Assembly: GCF_050433225.1 (NCBI RefSeq)
Contig: NZ_JBNPXQ010000009.1
Coordinates: forward strand, 186,001-250,000
DNA length: 64,000 nt
Direction of reading: 5' to 3'
Source of the DNA: Sphingomonas_D zeicaulis
Lineage (GTDB): Bacteria; Pseudomonadota; Alphaproteobacteria; Sphingomonadales; Sphingomonadaceae
This document shows, one piece after another, positions 24,548-31,616 of the stretch; within the stretch, counting starts at the first letter, position 1; each line of letters begins with the position of its first letter. Made by a program: the position numbers and the translations under genes. The notes below the pieces were generated by a model. It was given only the letters and a program-made list of their open reading frames with translations, did not search any database and was not told where the DNA came from.

Positions 24548-24942
24548 CACTGCCCGATTGGCTTTCGGGCAAACGCATTTGCTACCGCCACCGGCAGCGC
24601 AGCAACAGCCAAGATGGATATCATCCGGGCGGCGATCACGACTGCGATCGGTAGTGCGAACGCGCCATCCGCGAGGCTGGTCAGGAAGGCTGAGACCGCG
24701 AAAGCAATGGCAACATCCACCCACCAGCGGCGAAAGGCCATGCATGCTGCAGCCGCGATCCAGCTAGTGGGATCGAGGACATAGGCGGCGCCGTGGCCGT
24801 AGAGGGCTGCAAACAGGGCAAAGGCCGCACGCGGCAACAGCTCAGCGATGCCGGCTAGAAGAATGCAGAAATTGATGAGCAAAAACGGGATCGGCCAACC
24901 AAGCTTCGCGACGATCTCGCGCGCCCGGTCGCCGGGGGTCAA
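24547..24942 (-). CDS. four-helix membrane protein co-transcribed with the repressor
   Basis: 131 residues. About four transmembrane segments (PFLLINFCILLAGIAELL, AAFALFAALYGHGAAYVL, VDVAIAFAVSAFLTSL, PIAVVIAARMISILAVAAL). Its ATG overlaps the repressor stop as ATGA and its stop abuts the operator at 24532, so it should be made in the lysogen along with the repressor. Position suggests superinfection exclusion or another lysogenic-conversion role; the sequence itself does not prove this. Confidence 0.65.
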   Translation of the reverse strand: MTPGDRAREIVAKLGWPIPFLLINFCILLAGIAELLPRAAFALFAALYGHGAAYVLDPTSWIAAAACMAFRRWWVDVAIAFAVSAFLTSLADGAFALPIAVVIAARMISILAVAALPVAVANAFARKPIGQ

Positions 24943-25289
24943 GCCGCGTTGTCCAGCCTCTGCGCTCTGTCTGGAAGCATGGCATCGGCAACCTTGCGGA
25001 AGGTCTGCTGCTCTTCGCGCTGGGCAGCGCGATATCGCTCGACGATTTCCCGTTCCTCGGTGGTGAGGCGGTGGGGATTGTCGCGATCGGGCAACAGCTC
25101 GGCAGGTGCGACGCCGAGAAGCGGCGCGAGCCTGCGCATCCAGTCCTGATCCAGGCCGCGCGTGCCGAGCTCGACCTTATTGAGCGCGGACGGGGTGACG
25201 TTCGCACGGCGCGCCAATTCGACCTGGGTCATCCCCAAGGCTTCACGGATCTCCTTGATCCGGTTCGGTGCAGGCAACGCTTTCGTCAC
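24939..25289 (-). CDS. XRE-family prophage repressor, probably leaderless
   Basis: 116 residues from GTG 25289. The helix-turn-helix is RIKEIREALGMTQVELARRANVTPSALNKVE (about residues 10-40), followed by a helical dimerisation region. There is no LexA/S24 peptidase domain, so RecA-stimulated self-cleavage is not expected. GTG 25289 was chosen because TATATT (a good -10) lies six bases before it, as in lambda PRM; the upstream ATG 25322 falls inside an operator. Co-transcribed with a membrane protein. Confidence 0.8.
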   Translation of the reverse strand: MTKALPAPNRIKEIREALGMTQVELARRANVTPSALNKVELGTRGLDQDWMRRLAPLLGVAPAELLPDRDNPHRLTTEEREIVERYRAAQREEQQTFRKVADAMLPDRAQRLDNAA

Positions 25290-25295
25290 CGGCCG

Positions 25296-25371
25296 AATAT
25301 AGACGATCTGGCAACTTCCCATATTGGCGTATTGCCATAGCACGCCGATCTGAAATATCCATAATGGAAAT
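25296..25371. promoter_or_regulatory. divergent repressor/Cro control region with two operators
   Basis: Operators TTCCCATATTGGCGTA (25316-25331) and TATCCATAATGGAAAT (25356-25371) share the CCAT-N2-TGG core. Leftward: -10 TATATT (minus strand of 25296-25301) with a poor -35 covered by the first operator, as expected for an activator-dependent maintenance promoter. Rightward: TTGCCA, 17 bp, ATATCC, with the second operator over the -10. The layout is that of a lambda-like PRM/PR pair. Confidence 0.65.
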
Positions 25372-25398
25372 CTCGGCGGCAATGTGGAGTGCGCCAGC

Positions 25399-25644
25399 GT
25401 GAAATTGGCCGATTGGCGGAGAGGCGAAGGGCTGACGCAGCAAGAGCTGGCAGATCTGCTCGGCGTCGTCATCGCCACGGTGAGCCGGTACGAGACGGGT
25501 GATCGCATTCCGGAAGCGGAAACGATGCGGCGGATCTTCTGGCTGAGCCGTCATCAGGTGGCGCCGAACGATTTCTATGAAATGGGCGACGCGCCACCTG
25601 ATGGGCTTCCGCAGCTGCCGGATCCTCTGGCGGAGGCGGCCTAA
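25399..25644 (+). CDS. Cro-like XRE DNA-binding protein
   Basis: 81 residues from GTG 25399, with GGAG nine bases upstream; GTG 25384 is an alternative five codons earlier but lacks a ribosome site. KLADWRRGEGLTQQELADLLGVVIATVSRYETG is a full helix-turn-helix; RIPEAETMRRIFWLSRHQVAPNDFYE follows. Transcribed divergently from the repressor and small, it is the expected early antagonist of the repressor. Confidence 0.8.
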   Translation: MKLADWRRGEGLTQQELADLLGVVIATVSRYETGDRIPEAETMRRIFWLSRHQVAPNDFYEMGDAPPDGLPQLPDPLAEAA

Positions 25645-25889
25645 TGGTCGCCGCGCGGGCATGCGCCGCAGACCAGCTGCAAATGCGGTCGCCTCGGCGG
25701 CGGCGGCGGCCCGTCGTCCTCGGCGTCCTCGGCATCGGCCACCGCCGCGAACAGTCGGCGGGCATATTCCAGCGCGGTGTTGGACGTCATGCGGACGTCT
25801 CGACCATCGCGCAGGCGGACGTTGACCAGTCCGTCATCGGCCAGCGCTACCGTTGGCGCGCTCTCTACGAACCAGGTGCGTTTCGGCAT
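25641..25889 (-). CDS. hypothetical protein with C-terminal CxxC
   Basis: 82 residues from ATG 25889 with GGAGGGG upstream. N-terminal half is strand-rich (WFVESAPTVALADDGLVNVRL), then a helix, an acidic stretch, a proline run and a terminal CGAC. Runs against the Cro-like gene and overlaps its end by four bases. Not recognised. Confidence 0.6.
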   Translation of the reverse strand: MPKRTWFVESAPTVALADDGLVNVRLRDGRDVRMTSNTALEYARRLFAAVADAEDAEDDGPPPPPRRPHLQLVCGACPRGDH

Positions 25890-25968
25890 CGTTTCCCCTC
25901 CGATTGCAGGCACAAGGGTCTGAGCTTCCTGCGCAAATCGTTAACGAAATCTGCCACTTGGGAGAATG

Positions 25969-25984
25969 CTCCCATTCTGGATCA
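25969..25984. promoter_or_regulatory. fifth repressor-type operator, upstream of the replication genes
   Basis: CTCCCATTCTGGATCA shares CCATTCTGG with the operator at 24532. It lies between the leftward 25889 gene and the rightward primase gene, so it may silence either in the lysogen. No convincing promoter could be fixed around it. Confidence 0.5.
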
Positions 25985-26093
25985 AATTTCGTGACCGGCG
26001 CGACGCGCACGCAGCCGCTTCCCCTGCCGGGTGAGCGCGGGCGGTGACACGCGCATTCCCATCATCGGTTAGCCCCACGGGTCGCACCGGGGC

Positions 26094-26121
26094 GGAGGCG
26101 GCCAGCGTATCGGCCGCCTCC
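26094..26121 (+). other. 10-bp stem-loop in the primase leader
   Basis: GGAGGCGGCC (26094-26103) pairs perfectly with 26112-26121 around an 8-base loop, ending 17 bp before the primase ATG. There is no T-run, so it may be a translational or attenuating structure rather than a terminator. The stem also sequesters a GGAGG. Confidence 0.45.
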
Positions 26122-26138
26122 AACCTTGGGGCGTAGCG

Positions 26139-27290
26139 ATGTCGAGGATCCGCGACGAAGCGGAGCGGCGCCGGCGACTGGAAGAGATCCAGACGATCGC
26201 GGGGCTGCTGAACGCGATGGCGCCCAGCCTGGCGCCGTACCTTTTCCCGAACGGGCATCGATCTGGGATCCACTGGCGCACCGGCGATCTGGCTGACAGC
26301 AAGGGGCAGTCGCTGGTCGTCAATGTGAGCGGCGGCAACCCGGGCCACTGGCATGATTTCAACCCGGGCATGGCGCAGGGCAAGGGCGACATGCTCGACC
26401 TGGTCGCGCTGGTGCGGTTCGGCGGCGACAAGCGGAGCGCGATCGCGTGGGCGCGATCCTATCTCGGCATGGACAATCTGGATCCTGACCGGCTGGCGAC
26501 GCGGCGCGCGGAAGTGCAGCGCGCGGCCGCGCGGACGCGGATCGACGCGGCGAAACAGGCGGAGAAGCGGCGCCGGGCGGCGCTGGCGCTGTTCACCGAT
26601 CGGCGGGCGACGTCGATCGTCGACACGCCGGTTGAGCAGTACCTGACCGGGCGCGGCATCGACCTGAGCTGTCTGGAAGTGCGCGGGCAGCAATATGCGC
26701 CGGGTGCGCTGAAATGGCATCCGGCGGTGCCGTGCGGGCAGCTGGCCATGGAAGGGCAAGAGGCGCCGCGGCTGCCGGCGATGATCGCGCGGATCCTTTC
26801 CAGCGCCGGCGAGCAGGAAGGCCGGCAGGTGGCGACGCATCGCACCTGGCTGGCGCAGCGGGCGGATGGCAGCTGGGGCAAGGCGGACATGCCCGATCCG
26901 AAATCGACGCTGGGGGTCTATCGCGACGTCGGCGGCTATATTCCCGTGTGGAAGGGCGCGCACCGCGTGACGCTGCGCGACCTGCCGGGCGACGTGGATA
27001 TCTTCATGTCCGAAGGGATCGAGGATGCGCTTTCGGCCGCGTGCGCGCGGCCGGAGCTGCGCGTGCTGGCGGCGGTGAGCCTGAGCAACATCGCGAACAT
27101 CATCATCCCGCCGCGCACGACGGGGCGGCTGGTGATCCTGAAACAGAATGATCCGCCCGGATCGCCGGCGGCCGAACAGCTGCGGCTGGCGATCGAGGCG
27201 CAGCAAGCGAGGGGTGTGACGGTGGCGGTGGTCGAGATGCCGGAAGGCGTGAAGGATCCGAACGATCTGATCCGGATGGAGGCGGCATAA
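26139..27290 (+). CDS. TOPRIM-domain primase-type replication protein
   Basis: 383 residues. The N-terminal part (GHRSGIHWRTGDLADSKGQS, GHWHDFNPGMAQGKGDMLDLV) resembles the phage/P4-type primase module, the middle is basic and helical, and the C-terminal TOPRIM domain shows DIFMSEGIEDALSA near residue 286 (catalytic Glu) and a later ILKQNDPPGSPA acidic motif. It would prime phage DNA replication together with the helicase encoded immediately downstream. The ribosome site is weak. Confidence 0.8.
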   Translation: MSRIRDEAERRRRLEEIQTIAGLLNAMAPSLAPYLFPNGHRSGIHWRTGDLADSKGQSLVVNVSGGNPGHWHDFNPGMAQGKGDMLDLVALVRFGGDKRSAIAWARSYLGMDNLDPDRLATRRAEVQRAAARTRIDAAKQAEKRRRAALALFTDRRATSIVDTPVEQYLTGRGIDLSCLEVRGQQYAPGALKWHPAVPCGQLAMEGQEAPRLPAMIARILSSAGEQEGRQVATHRTWLAQRADGSWGKADMPDPKSTLGVYRDVGGYIPVWKGAHRVTLRDLPGDVDIFMSEGIEDALSAACARPELRVLAAVSLSNIANIIIPPRTTGRLVILKQNDPPGSPAAEQLRLAIEAQQARGVTVAVVEMPEGVKDPNDLIRMEAA

Positions 27291-29225
27291 GTGGCCAGCC
27301 GGGGGGGCAATCGCAAAGGCGGGCTCGACAAGCTGGGCGCGCTGATCGACGGCGCCAAGGTGGTGCCGATCAATGGCGCGGCCGCTGCGCGGCCTGGCCC
27401 CGAACCCGTGCCCGAACGCAACCGGCGCAGCTGGTCGATCGAGGATCCGGAGTATCACGGGCCGAACAGCCGGCAGCGTGACGGGCTGCCGATCGAAATC
27501 CCGATCGATCCGCTCGGCACGTTCGATGGCATGTATTATTTCCTTGATGAGCTGAAACAGATCCGCTCGCTCAAGAGTAAGGAACTGGAAAAGGGCAATA
27601 TCGAGGGGTTGTTCGGCCGTCGCGTCGATCTGGTCGACCGGATCTGGCCGCGTTGGGGAAAGCCGGACAAAGACGGCAACTTTCCGATTACAGGCTGGCG
27701 GCCCGAACAGGCCGCGCGCGCGCTGCGGAAATCCTGCGCCGACATCGGGCTGTGGACACCGGAGGGCAAGGTGCGCGGCGCCGGCGCGCACCGCGCGGAC
27801 GATGGTTCGCTGGTGCTGCACTGTGGCGACGCGGTGTGGCGGGGCGACCAGCCGGCCGGCGAGCAATGGGGTCAGCCTGGCGTGCTGGGCGACATGATCT
27901 ATCCGGCAGCGCCGCGCACCCCGCGCCCGTGGTACGATCCGGTGACAACCAGGGTGGGTGAGGATCTGCTGGGGCTCATCCGCACCTGGCATTGGGAACG
28001 CGGCACGCTTGACGCGCTGCTGATGCTGGGATGGATCGCGGCCGCATCGGTCTGCGGTGCGCTGGAATGGCGGCCGGCGGTGTGGGTGACCGGCGGCCGC
28101 GGCACCGGCAAATCGACGCTGCAGAAAGTCGTCGAGCTGGTGATGGGCACCAACGGCCTGCTGCAGGCGGCCGATGTGACAGAGGCATGGGTGCGGCAGA
28201 CGCTGAAAATGCGGACGCTGCCGATCGCGCTGGATGAGCTCGAGGCGGAAGGCGACGATCGCCGCGCGCAATCGATCATCAAGCTGGCGCGCCTCGCCGC
28301 CAGTGGCGCCAAGATGGGCCGCGGCGGATCCGATCACGTCGCACATGATTTCACGATGCGATCGAGTTTCCTGTTTTCATCGATCCTCATCCCGCCGCTC
28401 AATTCCGCCGATCGCAGCCGCATGGCCATCCTTGAGCTGCAGCCGATCCCCGAAAACGCGGCCGTGCCCGACATCGACGCCAAAGAGCTCACAGCGTGGG
28501 GCGGAATGATCCGCCGGCGCATGGTTGATGAGTGGCACCGGCTCGACCTGGTGCTGCAGGCGTATCGCGCCGAGCTCGCCGACGTCGGCCACGATCCGCG
28601 CATGCAGGATCAGTTCGGCACCTTGCTCGCCTGCGCGGATCTGCTGCTGTACGACGCGGGCGACAACGAACATATCCGGACGATCGCGGAAGGGCTCGAC
28701 GCGCGCCACCTGGCCGAAAAGGCGGAGGATGAGGGCGAAGGCGAACAGGCGGCCCGGCGCATCGCGACCAGCGTCGCGCAGGGGCGCGGCGGCGAGGAAC
28801 CGGAAACGGTGGCGATGTGGATCAACCGCGCGCTGGCGGCCGGCCTGCCGAGCCTGATGGGCGATGCCGGCGCCGACGTCGACAAGGTGCAGCGGCGCCT
28901 GCAGATGCACGGCATGGTGCTGGTGACGGCACTGCGCGAGGTCGGCGAGGATGGGAAAGCCTGCGTCAAGCGCTATCGCGGCGGCGGGCCGCCCAAGCCC
29001 GACAATGACAAGGGCCTGGCGCTGTTCGTGGCGGTGGCCAATTCGCACCAAGGGCTGGATCTGCTGCTGCGTGAAACGCGCTGGTCCAAGGGGGTGTGGT
29101 CTCAGGCGCTGGCGCGCATTCCGGGGGCGCATCGTCGGCAGAAAGTGAAGATCGGCGCGCGGGCCGAATGGTCTGTGCTGGTGCCCTACGCGGCGTTCGC
29201 AACGAATGACGGGGAGGATGGATGA
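27291..29225 (+). CDS. phage replication helicase/ATPase (SF3/DnaB-like P-loop)
   Basis: 644 residues from GTG 27291, immediately after the primase stop. TGGRGTGKST near residues 266-275 is a Walker A motif and LPIALDELEAEGDD near 315 a Walker B-like acidic motif; SSFLFSSILIPPLNSADRSRM downstream fits the sensor region. N-terminal 200 residues and the helical C-terminus are not recognised. Its pairing with a TOPRIM primase marks the phage replication module. Confidence 0.8.
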   Translation: MASRGGNRKGGLDKLGALIDGAKVVPINGAAAARPGPEPVPERNRRSWSIEDPEYHGPNSRQRDGLPIEIPIDPLGTFDGMYYFLDELKQIRSLKSKELEKGNIEGLFGRRVDLVDRIWPRWGKPDKDGNFPITGWRPEQAARALRKSCADIGLWTPEGKVRGAGAHRADDGSLVLHCGDAVWRGDQPAGEQWGQPGVLGDMIYPAAPRTPRPWYDPVTTRVGEDLLGLIRTWHWERGTLDALLMLGWIAAASVCGALEWRPAVWVTGGRGTGKSTLQKVVELVMGTNGLLQAADVTEAWVRQTLKMRTLPIALDELEAEGDDRRAQSIIKLARLAASGAKMGRGGSDHVAHDFTMRSSFLFSSILIPPLNSADRSRMAILELQPIPENAAVPDIDAKELTAWGGMIRRRMVDEWHRLDLVLQAYRAELADVGHDPRMQDQFGTLLACADLLLYDAGDNEHIRTIAEGLDARHLAEKAEDEGEGEQAARRIATSVAQGRGGEEPETVAMWINRALAAGLPSLMGDAGADVDKVQRRLQMHGMVLVTALREVGEDGKACVKRYRGGGPPKPDNDKGLALFVAVANSHQGLDLLLRETRWSKGVWSQALARIPGAHRRQKVKIGARAEWSVLVPYAAFATNDGEDG

Positions 29226-29251
29226 TGTCCATCGCTCCCCGTGCCCGCCGG

Positions 29252-30181
29252 TTAGGCGGCGAGCACCATCCGCAACGGCGCCTCATGCGCGGCGGCCTCG
29301 GCGGCGATCTCGTCGGCGCCGGCGAGCGCCAGATCGGCCGCAGCCTGCGCCAGCGACGCGGCCTTGAAGATTGCACGCTTGTCGCCGCGCAGGATCTTGA
29401 CCCAGCTGCCGAGATAGGCGGCGTGGTTGTCCAGATGCTCGCCGGCGATGCCAAGGCGGCCGCAGATGAAGGCGGCGCCGATCTCCGCGACCAATTCCTC
29501 GAAGGCGTATGCCTTATCGCCGAACGTCTCGCCGCCGCGCCGATCGAGGCGGGTCTTTGCGCCCGTCCAGTGGATGACTTCGTGCGCCATGGTCGCGAGA
29601 TAGCCGCCGACGGTGTGGAAGCGATCGAAGGCCGGCAGGTGGATGCTGTCCGTCGAGGGGCGGTAGAAAGCGCGGTCGCCGCCGTCTTCGCGGATGCTGG
29701 CGCCGCTAGAGCGGATGGCCGCCTCGGCGACGGTGTCGCGCTCCTTGCCGGTGATGAGCGCGACCGGCGCCGGATAGAAGCGTTCGGGAAGGCCGTCGAT
29801 CTGGTCGACGTTGAACACGCTGTAGCTCTTGAGCATGGGGATCAAGTAATCCTCCGTCTCGCCGGTGCGCGTGTTCGTGCGTTCCCGCTCCAACATCTTG
29901 AAATAGACGATGGGGGTCGCCTTTTCGCCGCGGCGCACCTGCCCGCCGAGATCCTGCGCCTGCCGGTAGGTCATCCAAGTGCCGCCGGCATAGCCGTTGA
30001 TCTGCGCCGACATGGTCAGCAGCAGCACGTTGATGCCGCGATAGCGCTCGCCGTTGTGGCGCCGCGGATCCATCGACTGGACGCCGCTGCGCGTCCAGTC
30101 GCACGCCCAGGGCTTGGTGCCCGCCTCGATCGCCGCAACGATGGTGTCGGTGATGGTCTGATAGAGATCGGTGGTCTTCAT
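29252..30181 (-). CDS. ArdC-like anti-restriction protein (ssDNA-binding plus zincin metallopeptidase)
   Basis: 309 residues from ATG 30181. The N-terminal ArdC-type ssDNA-binding domain shows TITDTIVAAIEAGTKPW, YRGINVLLL, TWMTYRQAQDLGGQVRRGEKA. The C-terminal metallopeptidase has MAHEVIHWTGAKTRLDR near residue 198 (HExxH) and FEELVAEIGAAF with the third ligand Glu. ArdC proteins protect incoming DNA from type I/II restriction. Leftward, 60 bp behind the 46-aa gene, on a duplicated leader (GGGTCAGAAAGGACCG). Confidence 0.88.
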   Translation of the reverse strand: MKTTDLYQTITDTIVAAIEAGTKPWACDWTRSGVQSMDPRRHNGERYRGINVLLLTMSAQINGYAGGTWMTYRQAQDLGGQVRRGEKATPIVYFKMLERERTNTRTGETEDYLIPMLKSYSVFNVDQIDGLPERFYPAPVALITGKERDTVAEAAIRSSGASIREDGGDRAFYRPSTDSIHLPAFDRFHTVGGYLATMAHEVIHWTGAKTRLDRRGGETFGDKAYAFEELVAEIGAAFICGRLGIAGEHLDNHAAYLGSWVKILRGDKRAIFKAASLAQAAADLALAGADEIAAEAAAHEAPLRMVLAA

Positions 30182-30241
30182 GATCGGTCCTTTCTGACCC
30201 ATGGCGCGGCCCGTGCCGGCGCCGTTCGTGATGAGAAAAAC

Positions 30242-30382
30242 TTATCGCAGGATGTTCGCGCACTGCAGCAGGCGGACGAGCTCCCGCGCCCATTTCTCCG
30301 CCTCGGCGTCCTTGCCAACGGCCTTGAAAGCAATTGCCTTGGCCATGGCTTTGGCGGTTGCGGAGCGATCGATGGTGGGCAT
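30242..30382 (-). CDS. 46-aa phage protein upstream of ardC-like gene
   Basis: Start ATG 30382 follows the conserved AAAGGACC leader. Basic, helical product (SATAKAMAKAIAFKAVGKDAEAEKWARELVRLL). Not recognised. Confidence 0.55.
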   Translation of the reverse strand: MPTIDRSATAKAMAKAIAFKAVGKDAEAEKWARELVRLLQCANILR

Positions 30383-30463
30383 TTGCGGTCCTTTCTGACC
30401 CTTGGCGCGGACAATTCCAGCGCCGTTGCAGTTCCTATAAAGCGGCCCTATTCTGGTTGTCAA
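30383..30463 (-). promoter_or_regulatory. leftward promoter and leader of the ardC-like cassette
   Basis: Minus strand: TTGACA (30458-30463), 17-bp spacer ending TAGGGCCGCT, TTATAG (30435-30440). Spacer end, -10 and the 45-bp leader with GGTC-N6-GACC hairpin around the ribosome site match the int promoter at 16252-16280. The leader, without promoter, recurs before ATG 30181. Confidence 0.75.
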
Positions 30464-30526
30464 TCCACACATCAAGATTTTTATTTATGCCCCTGCGCGT
30501 GCTGCCGGCCGCCGTCAGGCCAACGC

Positions 30527-30577
30527 GTGCCCGCAGGTTTGATTGGCCGGAGGTCAATCAAACCGGTGCGCGGGCAC
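30527..30577. other. 51-bp nested inverted repeat (cruciform)
   Basis: Outer arms GTGCCCGC (30527-30534) and GCGGGCAC (30570-30577) enclose inner arms GGTTTGATTG (30536-30545) and CAATCAAACC (30555-30564) around a nine-base loop: 18 bp of perfect pairing. No T-run on either side. Lies between the leftward promoter and the iteron array. Confidence 0.7.
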
Positions 30578-30736
30578 TCCTTATCGTCCATCGCCGCGCG
30601 AAGGCTCGACCTAGCGCGAAGCGCCCGCACCCGCGCCCGCCGCGCAATTTTTTTTGCGCTCCCGCGCCCGTTCCCGTATGACGTCAATGCAGTGGCCGGC
30701 GGGCCGCTGTCGGTCTGCGATCGGGCGCGGGGGAAA

Positions 30737-31002
30737 GTTCCCAACTGGAATTGGGAACTTTCGTGGGAACCGCGATTGGGAACTTTATTCCCTCGCATTT
30801 TCAATCACTTGACACGAAAGTTCCCAAGTTCCCAAGCCTCGCGCGCGCATGATGATATGCGCGCATGCGCGTGCACGCGCGTCTGGGGTCATGTCTATTT
30901 ATTGGGAACTTGGGAACTATTTACCTATCTTGTTGAGATAGGCCGAAAAAATCGTTCCCAACGCGGTTCCCAAGCCCGCTTTTGGTTGGGAACCGTGGGA
31001 AC
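30737..31002. repeat. array of twelve TTGGGAAC iterons; candidate replication origin, packaging or late-control site
   Basis: TGGGAAC occurs 12 times in 266 bp: forward at 30752, 30764, 30777, 30903, 30911, 30987, 30996; inverted at 30737, 30820, 30828, 30954, 30966. Ten of the twelve extend to TTGGGAAC; CTT or CTTT commonly follows. Copies are paired 8-13 bp apart. The centre (30857-30882) is 26 bases of strict purine-pyrimidine alternation preceded by GCGCGCAT-N6-ATGCGCGC, and CCTATCT-N5-AGATAGG lies at 30924-30942. The whole 30464-31067 interval has no gene. Confidence 0.85.
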
Positions 31003-31067
31003 TTTCTTCGCCGCGATCGCCCCGCGCGCCGCTAAGCCTCTGAAAAAGAATAAAATAGGGGGTGGAT

Positions 31068-31616
31068 ATGGCTGCGCGTGACGCTGGCATCGCGTCGGCG
31101 GTGGCCGATGCCGTCGAGCAGGCCGGGTCGCTGCCGGTGCGGGGCGCCGATGCGGAGCAGCTGGCGCTGCTGCCCGCCGATCGGGCGCCGACCAAGGCGG
31201 AAGTCGATGCGCTGCCGCGGGGCCGTGGTCGGCCGCGGGGTGCGAAGAACAGGGCGACGGGCGCCTGGCGGGATTACCTCGCCAGCCGCTACACGCACCC
31301 GCTGGAAACGCTGGCGGCGATCCAGTCGACGCCTGCCGACGTCCTGGCGGCGCAGCTGGGGTGCAAGCCGATCGAGGCGCTGGCGGTGATCAAGTCGGCG
31401 GCCGCCGAGCTCGCGCCGTACATGGAGGGCAAGATGCCCGTCGCCGTCGATCTGAGCGTCAAGGGCGATCTGACGCTGGCGATCGAGGGGCTGACACACA
31501 CCGCGCAGGAGATCGCCGGGCTGGTCGAGGCCGAATTCGTCGATGTCGATCCGCTCCAACCGGATTTCGAGGAAAATCAGTCACTTACGCATGGCGATCG
31601 GGAGGCGTCGGAATGA
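31068..31616 (+). CDS. putative terminase small subunit
   Basis: 182 residues from ATG 31068 with GGGGGTGG upstream. GRGRPRGAKNRATGAWRDYLASRYTHPLETLAAI is a basic AT-hook-like stretch followed by helices, and PADVLAAQLGCKPIEALAVIKSAAAELAPYM fits the helical middle of small terminase-like proteins. Position as first gene of the rightward late operon, upstream of the large terminase, supports the call; sequence alone is only suggestive. Confidence 0.6.
   Translation: MAARDAGIASAVADAVEQAGSLPVRGADAEQLALLPADRAPTKAEVDALPRGRGRPRGAKNRATGAWRDYLASRYTHPLETLAAIQSTPADVLAAQLGCKPIEALAVIKSAAAELAPYMEGKMPVAVDLSVKGDLTLAIEGLTHTAQEIAGLVEAEFVDVDPLQPDFEENQSLTHGDREASE

Noticed and set aside
26094..26121. Terminator before the primase gene
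   Set aside because: Perfect stem but no T-run and only 17 bp before a start codon; annotated as a leader structure instead.
25941..28346. 801-codon open frame on the minus strand
   Set aside because: Antisense shadow of the primase and helicase genes; composition is dominated by Arg, His and Ala.
30737..31002. CRISPR array
   Set aside because: The repeats are only 7-10 bp, occur in both orientations and have 1-70 bp gaps; not spacer-repeat architecture.
29222..31081. 619-codon open frame on the plus strand
   Set aside because: Runs antisense through the ArdC-like gene and then through the non-coding iteron region; no ribosome site, and ArdC has clear catalytic motifs.
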